Source: Gaetbulibacter sp. S0825 (GTDB lineage Bacteria; Bacteroidota; Bacteroidia; Flavobacteriales; Flavobacteriaceae). Taken from it: a DNA stretch of 64,000 nt. The DNA lies in contig NZ_JAATJT010000001.1 of assembly GCF_011777505.1 (NCBI RefSeq), positions 930,001 to 994,000 of the forward strand. Reading direction: 5' to 3'. The notes beneath the pieces are model-generated. The model ran no database searches and was not told where the DNA came from. It worked only from the letters and a program-made list of their open reading frames with translations. Below are positions 36,111 through 42,569 of this stretch, one piece after another (position 1 is the first letter of the stretch; every line of letters starts with the position of its first letter). The position numbers and the translations under genes are program-made.

Positions 36111-36194
36111 AATGAGTAAACTAGATATATTAATGAGTGAACTAACTTTTTGAATGAGTAAAGTGGTTAATTTGTAAGTGAAACTAACTTTTAT
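36111..36194 (+). repeat. Four tandem 21-bp direct repeats, predicted LytTR operator
   Basis: Units begin at 36111, 36132, 36153 and 36174. The first three open with AATGAGT(A/G)AA, and units 1, 2 and 4 contain AACTA. Unit 4 (GTAAGTGAAACTAACTTTTA) matches unit 2 with a one-base shift. The exact 21-bp period equals two helical turns and is the spacing of direct repeats bound by LytTR regulators. On the other strand the core reads TAGTTnAC, near the known LytTR half-site with its GTT core. The array lies just upstream of the likely -33 region of the kinase gene and 61 bases from the start of the divergent VWA gene. Confidence 0.65.
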
Positions 36195-36231
36195 AAGCTA
36201 AAAGGCATTTTATTTTACCAAGTAAAGTATG

Positions 36232-36239
36232 TAAGTTTA
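36232..36239 (+). promoter_or_regulatory. Possible -7 element of the two-component operon
   Basis: TAAGTTTA matches seven of eight positions of TAnnTTTG. It lies 17 bases before the kinase ATG and about 38 bases downstream of the 21-bp repeat array, so a bound activator would sit next to the -33 region. Confidence 0.4.
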
Positions 36240-36256
36240 CCTTTCAATAAATAAAA

Positions 36257-38422
36257 ATGATAAAACTTGCTCGACATATTATTATACTACTTGTACTGTT
36301 GTTTTCAAGCTCAATACTTGCTCAAGAAGTAAATAACGAAGCGGCAAAAGAAACATTTGTAGTAAGAGGTTCGGTGTTAGAAAAAAGTACTTATAAACCT
36401 ATTCCAAAAGTAAATATTCTAGTAAATGGAGGTGCTTATACTACTACTAATTCGCTTGGAGAATTCAAAATTAATGCATCTAAAGGTGATGAACTCATTA
36501 TAAAACATAGTGATTTTGAAACCATTTACTATATTATTCAAGATAACGAGCGTATTAGGGTCGAGGTAGAGCATAATGACTCAAAAAACTTTATTAGTAA
36601 AATTTCTAAAAGAGATGCTGGTGCTTTTAAATCTTTAATAGATTCCGCAGATACCTATCTAAAAAAAGATGCAGAAAAGAGTATTCAATTTATTACCGAC
36701 GCATTGACTATTTCTAGTTCTACAAAAGAAAATGCCGAAGTTTACGAAACTTTAGGTGATGTGTATTTTGAGTGGAAACAATACGATTTAGCGATTTCAA
36801 ATTATAGAATAAGCCTTCAAAATATTGATGAGAATGCGGTGAAGTTAAAACTCGCTAAGTCATTTAAATTCAATGAAAACTATCAGGAAAGTATTGATGA
36901 GTATCTATCAATAAATAAAGAGAATTTGTCCAATTGGCAGCTAACTAGTCTTTACGAAGGCTTGGGTGATGTGTATGTCATTACTCAAAGTTTTGACGCT
37001 GCTGTAAATGCTTACAAAGAAGGACTCAAAATTGCTCAAAAACATTTAATCACGCCAAAAATCACAGATTTAAATTCTAAAATAGCTGAAGCCTATGATG
37101 CTTCTGGTGAAACTGAAGAAGCTGAAGGATATTTTCAAAATTCTCTAAGTCTTGCTTCCCAAGAGAATAAAAAAAGAGCTGTAGAAGAAAAAGTAAAAGT
37201 TGCTGACTTTGAAGGAAAAAATAAAGCGTATAACAAAGAGATAGAACTTAGAAAACAAGCACTTGTTGAAATAAATGATATTGAAGCTGATTCAACTTTT
37301 GATAACGAAAGTGCAATTACACCACAAAAGCAGAATTACAAAATTGGGAGTGCTTATGCCATACAAAAAGATTTCCCAAATGCTATTCAATACCTTGAAA
37401 AGAGTATTGAGGAAGCAGACGATAAAGAAGATTTAGTGGTACAAAAAGATGCTACTAGAAAACTTTCGGAAGTATTAAGAGACGCAGGAGATATTGATAA
37501 AGCCATTTCTACTACACGAACTTACGAGCGTTTAGTAGATGAGCTTTATATTAAAAAGGAGCAAGAAATATCACGCGCTGCACGTTTGGCAAAAGATTTG
37601 GCCGCAAAGCAAAATCGAATTACAAGTCTTGAAAGCGACCGAGCATTGTCCGAAAGCAAATACCAATTAACTACAGAGCGAAACAAACGTCAAAAACTCA
37701 TTATTTATTCCTTAATTGGAGGTGTTTTATTATTACTTTTTGCAGTGTATTTTATGCTTAAAAACATGAAGCAACAAAAGTTAAACAATAATCTCTTGGC
37801 ATTAAAATCTTTGCGTAGTCAAATGAATCCGCATTTTATTTTTAATGCTTTGAACTCGGTAAATAGTTTTATAGCAACTAATGATGAACGTACAGCTAAC
37901 AAATATTTATCTGATTTTTCTCTGTTGATGCGTGCAGTGTTGGAAAACAGCGAAGAAGATTTTATTTCTCTGGAAAAGGAAATAGAATTACTTAAACTTT
38001 ACACCAAATTAGAGCATTTTAGATTTAAAGATAAGTTTGATTACGATATTATTATTGATGAGAATGTAAAAGTAGACGAGTTTCAAATACCACCAATGTT
38101 ATTGCAACCATATATTGAGAATGCTGTGTGGCACGGATTAAGGTATAAAACAGCGAAAGGAAATCTTACTATAAGTATTTCGCAAGTTGATACAAATCAA
38201 CTTAAAATAAGCATTGTAGATGATGGTATTGGACGTACAAAATCCAAAGCCATGAAAACCGAAAATCAAAAAAAGCACAACTCTAAAGGTTTAGGGAATA
38301 TTAAAAAGCGTGTTGCTATTTTAAACGAGATGTATAAAGATAAAGTAGATGTGTTTATTGATGATTATTTAGATGTCGAGGATTCTGGGACTAAAGTTGT
38401 AGTAACACTTAAAAAAGATTAA
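36257..38422 (+). CDS. LytS-type histidine kinase with carboxypeptidase-regulatory-like and TPR sensor domains
   Basis: 721 residues. A signal peptide (1-22) is followed by a carboxypeptidase D regulatory-like beta domain (about 30-95: VRGSVLEKSTYKPIPKVNI, NSLGEFKI). Tetratricopeptide repeats cover about 105-430 and a coiled coil 430-475. One transmembrane helix lies near 478-500 (LIIYSLIGGVLLLLFAVYF). The cytoplasmic kinase domain has the phosphorylated histidine near residue 526 in QMNPHFIFNALNS, the N-box IENAVWHGL near 620, DDGIG near 655 and GLGNIKKR near 678. The whole sensor part is predicted periplasmic. The response regulator starts at the next base after the stop. Confidence 0.92.
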   Translation: MIKLARHIIILLVLLFSSSILAQEVNNEAAKETFVVRGSVLEKSTYKPIPKVNILVNGGAYTTTNSLGEFKINASKGDELIIKHSDFETIYYIIQDNERIRVEVEHNDSKNFISKISKRDAGAFKSLIDSADTYLKKDAEKSIQFITDALTISSSTKENAEVYETLGDVYFEWKQYDLAISNYRISLQNIDENAVKLKLAKSFKFNENYQESIDEYLSINKENLSNWQLTSLYEGLGDVYVITQSFDAAVNAYKEGLKIAQKHLITPKITDLNSKIAEAYDASGETEEAEGYFQNSLSLASQENKKRAVEEKVKVADFEGKNKAYNKEIELRKQALVEINDIEADSTFDNESAITPQKQNYKIGSAYAIQKDFPNAIQYLEKSIEEADDKEDLVVQKDATRKLSEVLRDAGDIDKAISTTRTYERLVDELYIKKEQEISRAARLAKDLAAKQNRITSLESDRALSESKYQLTTERNKRQKLIIYSLIGGVLLLLFAVYFMLKNMKQQKLNNNLLALKSLRSQMNPHFIFNALNSVNSFIATNDERTANKYLSDFSLLMRAVLENSEEDFISLEKEIELLKLYTKLEHFRFKDKFDYDIIIDENVKVDEFQIPPMLLQPYIENAVWHGLRYKTAKGNLTISISQVDTNQLKISIVDDGIGRTKSKAMKTENQKKHNSKGLGNIKKRVAILNEMYKDKVDVFIDDYLDVEDSGTKVVVTLKKD

Positions 38423-39157
38423 ATGAAACTAAAATCTATCATAGTAGAAGACGAAGAAACAAGCAGAGAAATTTTAAAGAATTATCTTAAAAAATACTGC
38501 CCTAATGTTGAGGTGTTAGCCGAAGCTGCTAATGTTGATGAAGCGTTATTACTTATAAGAAATAATGAATTAGACCTTGTGTTTTTAGATGTAGAAATGC
38601 CTTTTGGCAATGCATTTGATTTGCTGGAAAAAGTAGGTGATAGAGATTTTGAAACAGTGTTTGTAACAGCCTATAATCATTACGCAATTGATGCTTTAAA
38701 TGCACATGCGAGTTATTATTTAATGAAACCCATTTCTATTGATGAGCTTATTAAAGCAGTAGATTACGTGGTTGAAATTAAAACGAAAGAAGACGCTTTA
38801 CAAGATCAAGTGCTAATTCCTAAAACCAATAACGTAAACGGTAAAATAACCATCCCGCAACAAGATGGATTTGAGGTATTGGAAACTGCCAATATTTTAT
38901 ATTGTAAAGCCGACGATAACTATACCGAGATTTATTTAAACAACAACAAAAAGAAGTTGGTTAGTAAAACGCTTAAGTATTTTGAAGAGACGTTAACAGA
39001 TTCAGGATTTGCCAGAGTACATAAAAGCTACTTGGTAAATGTTAATGAAGTTGTTAAATACATAAAAGGAAAAGGAGGGAGTGTTATGTTAAGTAACGGA
39101 AAAGAGATTATGGTCTCAGCTTCTAAAAAATCAGATTTATTATCTTATTTTAAATAA
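38423..39157 (+). CDS. LytTR family response regulator
   Basis: 244 residues. The receiver domain (1-120) has acidic pocket residues VEDEE at 8-12, phosphorylated D56 in VFLDVEMP, the switch threonine in VTAYNHYAIDAL, and lysine in YLMKPISIDEL. The LytTR DNA-binding domain occupies about 145-244 (ILYCKADDNYTEIYL, VHKSYLVNVNEVVKYIKG). Its gene abuts the kinase gene without a gap, so the pair is one unit. LytTR proteins bind direct repeats about 21 bp apart, and such an array lies in front of this operon, suggesting autoregulation. Confidence 0.95.
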   Translation: MKLKSIIVEDEETSREILKNYLKKYCPNVEVLAEAANVDEALLLIRNNELDLVFLDVEMPFGNAFDLLEKVGDRDFETVFVTAYNHYAIDALNAHASYYLMKPISIDELIKAVDYVVEIKTKEDALQDQVLIPKTNNVNGKITIPQQDGFEVLETANILYCKADDNYTEIYLNNNKKKLVSKTLKYFEETLTDSGFARVHKSYLVNVNEVVKYIKGKGGSVMLSNGKEIMVSASKKSDLLSYFK

Positions 39158-39165
39158 AAAAAGAA

Positions 39166-39258
39166 TGTCACTTCGAGTGATTTCACATAGCAAATTTTAT
39201 CGAGAAGTACTTAACAAGTTCTCAATACATTTTCATCCAGAAAATACTCGAACAGACA
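39166..39258. repeat. Decayed nested palindromic intergenic repeat
   Basis: The outer arms TGTCACTTCGAGTGATTT (from 39166) and GAAAATACTCGAACAGACA (to 39258) are imperfectly inverted. Inner arms around 39199-39226 (TATCGAGAA ... GTTCTCAATA) are also inverted. The sequence resembles, from memory, an intergenic TCGAG-rich palindromic element found in many copies in Flavobacteriaceae genomes; this copy has several mismatches. It fills most of the 138-base gap between the regulator and carbonic anhydrase genes and may form a long hairpin or act as a terminator. Confidence 0.6.
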
Positions 39259-39295
39259 AAGGACAAATAACGAATCAACCTATAAACAATAACAC

Positions 39296-39811
39296 ATGCC
39301 AATAATAAAACTAGTAAAAGGTAAATCACCAAACATACCAAACGATTGTTACATCGCGGAAAACGCAACTATTGTGGGTGAAGTCACTATGGGAAACCAA
39401 TGCAGTATTTGGTTTAATGCAGTAATTCGTGGTGATGTACATTACATAAAACTAGGTAATAAGGTAAACGTACAAGATGGCGCTGTTATTCATGCTACTT
39501 ATGAAACCTCACCAACTAATATTGGTAACAATGTATCTATAGGTCATAATGCTATAGTTCATGGTTGCACTATTCAAGATAATGTACTTATAGGTATGGG
39601 AAGTATTGTGATGGATGATTGTGTCGTTGAAAGTAATAGTATTATTGCTGCAGGAGCAGTGGTGACAAAAAACACAAGAGTTGAGGCAGGAAGTATTTAT
39701 GCTGGAACTCCAGCTAAAAAGATTAAAGATATTAGCAAAGAATTGATTTCAGGAGAGATTAACAGAATTGCAAATAATTATGTAAAATACTCTAGTTGGT
39801 TTAAGGAGTAG
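39296..39811 (+). CDS. Gamma-class carbonic anhydrase family protein
   Basis: 171 residues forming a left-handed beta-helix of hexapeptide repeats (IVGEVTMGNQCSIWFNAVIRGD and onward). The three zinc histidines of the family are present at H66 (GAVIHATYE), H84 (SIGHNAIVHG) and H89. The conserved R45/D47 of IRGD are in place. It reversibly hydrates CO2 or, as in many YrdA/PaaY relatives, has an undefined role. A short C-terminal helix ends the protein. It converges with murI with a one-base gap. Confidence 0.92.
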   Translation: MPIIKLVKGKSPNIPNDCYIAENATIVGEVTMGNQCSIWFNAVIRGDVHYIKLGNKVNVQDGAVIHATYETSPTNIGNNVSIGHNAIVHGCTIQDNVLIGMGSIVMDDCVVESNSIIAAGAVVTKNTRVEAGSIYAGTPAKKIKDISKELISGEINRIANNYVKYSSWFKE

Positions 39812-39812
39812 T

Positions 39813-40592
39813 TTAAAACTCCAAATACTCAACATGATAGTTACCATCTAAAAGCTCAGTCATAACCTTAGGATTTACATTGGTACAAAATTGATGTGTT
39901 GATTTGGTGTGTTGAGTACAAAGTAGTTGATGTTTTTCTAAAATTGCCTTAGTCTGTTTAGCTACAGCTTCACCAGAATCTATAATTTTAAAATGTTTTG
40001 GGAGTATTTCAAGCAATATTGGCATTAAATATGGGTAATGGGTGCAACCAAGTACTAAATGGTCTATATTGGCTTCTATCATGGGTTTTAAATAGATGTT
40101 TAGCAACCCTTTCATTTCATCGGAATATAATTTTCCAGTTTCAATAAGCTGTACAATACCTTCACCCTCTTGTTCTATGATATTAATGCCGCTCCCAAAT
40201 AGGTTGGTGGTTTTATGAAAAAGCTTACTTGAAAGGGTGCCTTTTGTTGCCAAAATACCAATGGCATTGGTTTTAGTTTGTAAAGCAGCTGGTTTTATTG
40301 CTGGTTCAATACCAATAAAAGGAATAGTATAGTTAGCGCGTAAATAATCAATAGCATTGGTTGTAGCAGTGTTACAAGCAACAACAATTAGTTTGCAGTT
40401 TTTGTTTAATAGAAGCTCTGTGTTTTTTATACAGAGTTCTTTAATGCGCTCTTCACCTTTTGGACCGTAAGGAGCATTAATACTATCTGCTAGATAGATA
40501 GTGTTTTCAAAAGGTAATAGTGTATGGATTTCTTTCCAAATAGAAGTGCCTCCAACACCAGAATCAAATATGCCAATAGGTTGTTTGTTCAT
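39813..40592 (-). CDS. murI: Glutamate racemase
   Basis: Makes D-glutamate for peptidoglycan. 259 residues, normal length. GIFDSGVGGTSIW at the start has the catalytic-site D10 and S11. The two catalytic cysteines are C73 in VVACNTATTN and about C183 in LGCTHYPYL. It is the last gene of the minus-strand envelope block and is separated from the upstream ompH gene by a terminator. Confidence 0.95.
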   Translation of the reverse strand: MNKQPIGIFDSGVGGTSIWKEIHTLLPFENTIYLADSINAPYGPKGEERIKELCIKNTELLLNKNCKLIVVACNTATTNAIDYLRANYTIPFIGIEPAIKPAALQTKTNAIGILATKGTLSSKLFHKTTNLFGSGINIIEQEGEGIVQLIETGKLYSDEMKGLLNIYLKPMIEANIDHLVLGCTHYPYLMPILLEILPKHFKIIDSGEAVAKQTKAILEKHQLLCTQHTKSTHQFCTNVNPKVMTELLDGNYHVEYLEF

Positions 40593-40602
40593 TGTACTAC
40601 AA

Positions 40603-40637
40603 AAATAAAAAAGCCGTTTCGTTAAAAGCGGCTTTTT
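40603..40637 (-). terminator. Terminator after the ompH pair (minus strand)
   Basis: AAAAGCCG (40609-40616) pairs with CGGCTTTT (40629-40636). Read on the minus strand it ends in a long T run. It separates the ompH transcript from murI. Confidence 0.8.
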
Positions 40638-40686
40638 AGTTATTATTTAGATTCCTAACTTCAAAGGAATAACAAATAGTAGTTTT

Positions 40687-41196
40687 TTAGAATCCTAATT
40701 CTTTCTTTACATCTGCCATTAAATCTTTACCATCGGCTAAGATAACTCCTTGCCCTTGTGTAGAATCCAATACATATTGAAATCCTTGAGCTTTGGCAAC
40801 TTTAATAATAGCTGCTTTAGCTTTTTCGGTAATTGGCTTTAATAAATCAAACTCTTTCTTTTGCATTTCTTGTTGCGCATTACTTTGATATTGGCGGATA
40901 TTTTGCTCCATAGCTGCAACTTCTTGCATTCTCTTTTGATTTGTTTCTTGAGTTTGAGCAGAAGCTTCAGCATCATATTGCTTTACCTTGTTTTCATATT
41001 CCTTCCCCATTGATTGAATATCTGCTTCATAAGTTTTACCCAATTTTTCCATTTCTGCTTGAGCTGCTTTATAATCTGGCATCGCAGCTATTAACTCCTG
41101 CGTGTTAATATGAGCAACTTTACTTTGCGCATTCATAATACTTGTGCTCCCAAATAAAAATATTGCTGCTAATACTAAGGTCTTTAAATGTTTCAT
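40687..41196 (-). CDS. OmpH/Skp family periplasmic chaperone
   Basis: 169 residues with a signal peptide ending MNAQS. The Skp-like fold has the N-terminal strand KVAHINTQELIAAMPDYKAAQ, long coiled-coil arms (about 40-115, charged and rich in Gln/Glu/Lys) and the C-terminal strands AKAQGFQYVLDSTQGQGVI. Skp holds unfolded outer-membrane proteins in the periplasm for delivery to BamA, encoded two genes upstream. It lies 33 bases downstream of the longer OmpH paralogue. Confidence 0.94.
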   Translation of the reverse strand: MKHLKTLVLAAIFLFGSTSIMNAQSKVAHINTQELIAAMPDYKAAQAEMEKLGKTYEADIQSMGKEYENKVKQYDAEASAQTQETNQKRMQEVAAMEQNIRQYQSNAQQEMQKKEFDLLKPITEKAKAAIIKVAKAQGFQYVLDSTQGQGVILADGKDLMADVKKELGF

Positions 41197-41229
41197 TTTT
41201 AAATAAATTGTGTTATAAATTGTTGTCTA

Positions 41230-42402
41230 TTAATTATTCTTTTTCTTTTTTGCTTTATTAATGCTGTCTTGAACTCTTTTTGCTTCAAGCTTTGCCTTTC
41301 TATCGGCTAATATTTTCTGTTTTTTTTCTTCTAATGCTTTTTTACGAGCTTCTTTAGGGCTTAATTTTTTTGCACCTGTACTATCTGTTGTTTTTTTAGC
41401 TGCTTCTTTTTCTGCTTTTTGGGCATCAATTTTTGCTTGTCTATCAGCTAAAATCTTCTTTTTCTTATCTTCTAGTGCTTTCTTTCTTTTTTCGGCAGCA
41501 CTTAACTTAGGTTCTTCAGTTTTTTTCGTTTCCGTTTTAACTGCTTCTTCAGTTTTTTCTGTTTTATCTACTGTTTTTGTAGCTTCCTCTTTAACATCAT
41601 CCGTTTTATTACTAGTATTGTTGCGTGCATCTAGTTTCTCTTGTCTTGCCTTAGCACGTTCTTCGAGAATTTGTTGTCTCTTATCTTCAAGCGCTTTTTT
41701 CTTAGCTTCACGATCTGCTTGCTGTTTAGCACGCTTATCTGCAATATCCTTTTCTCGTTCCGCTTTTTTATCTGCTAAAGCTTGTGCTCTTGCTTCTTGG
41801 CTTTCATTTATTTCAGGAACAACTTCTTCAGCTTCAGCAGCTTTTTTCTCTTTGCGATTTTGAACTTGTGTACGTTTTGCCGTTCTAGTAATAGAACGCA
41901 ATACTTGGTCGCTTATATCAAATCTATCTGCCGAATAAAGCATTACAACATCTGCTGATTTATCAAAAACAAAATCATAGTTTTTACTTGAAGCAATTTC
42001 TTGTACTGCTGTGAAAATTTGATCCTGGATAGGTTGCATTAATTGTTTTCTTTGAATCATTAAATCGCCGTTAGGCCCAAAACGTTTTTGTTGATAATCT
42101 AGAACTTCATTTTCTTCAATGTTTATGTCTTCTTGACGCTCTTGAATTAGTTCAGGTGTTAACAGGACACTTTCAGAAGATAATTGCTTCTTCTTTTGGT
42201 CGATGTCACTTAAACGTTTTTCGATTTCTTTTTTCCATTTATCAACCTTGGTATCTAATTGAGTTGAGGCACTTTGGTATTCTGGGACATTTTGTAAAAT
42301 ATACTCAGTATCTATATAACCAATTCGTACACTTTTTTGTGCAAAAGTAGATAGACTAATAAAGGATGCTATTGCCAGTAAAAAAAGAACTTTTGTTTTC
42401 AT
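41230..42402 (-). CDS. OmpH/Skp family protein with long repetitive charged C-terminal extension
   Basis: 390 residues. A signal peptide ends STFAQ, and a standard OmpH/Skp domain follows to about residue 175 (RIGYIDTEYILQNVPEYQSA, KNYDFVFDKSADVVMLYS). The remaining 215 residues are extremely rich in Lys, Glu, Ala and Arg. They contain three related blocks, KKALEDKRQQILEERAKAR, RKKALEDKKKKILADRQAK and RKKALEEKKQKILADRKAK, separated by Thr/Glu/Lys linkers. The extension is predicted to be a long helix or disordered basic tail in the periplasm. It is first in a short operon with the normal-size OmpH, after bamA. Confidence 0.92.
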   Translation of the reverse strand: MKTKVLFLLAIASFISLSTFAQKSVRIGYIDTEYILQNVPEYQSASTQLDTKVDKWKKEIEKRLSDIDQKKKQLSSESVLLTPELIQERQEDINIEENEVLDYQQKRFGPNGDLMIQRKQLMQPIQDQIFTAVQEIASSKNYDFVFDKSADVVMLYSADRFDISDQVLRSITRTAKRTQVQNRKEKKAAEAEEVVPEINESQEARAQALADKKAEREKDIADKRAKQQADREAKKKALEDKRQQILEERAKARQEKLDARNNTSNKTDDVKEEATKTVDKTEKTEEAVKTETKKTEEPKLSAAEKRKKALEDKKKKILADRQAKIDAQKAEKEAAKKTTDSTGAKKLSPKEARKKALEEKKQKILADRKAKLEAKRVQDSINKAKKKKNN

Positions 42403-42569
42403 CCGTATATGTTTTAAATAGTTTTTTTAATTTTAAAATACAACACTAACAGACAATTTTCGATTTGGATGCGAGCGTTATTATTTATCAAATTAACGAA
42501 ATATATTTTGAAAAATTTTAACGCGCTAATTAAATCGTTAAACTGTACATTGAAAATATCGTGCCAAAC

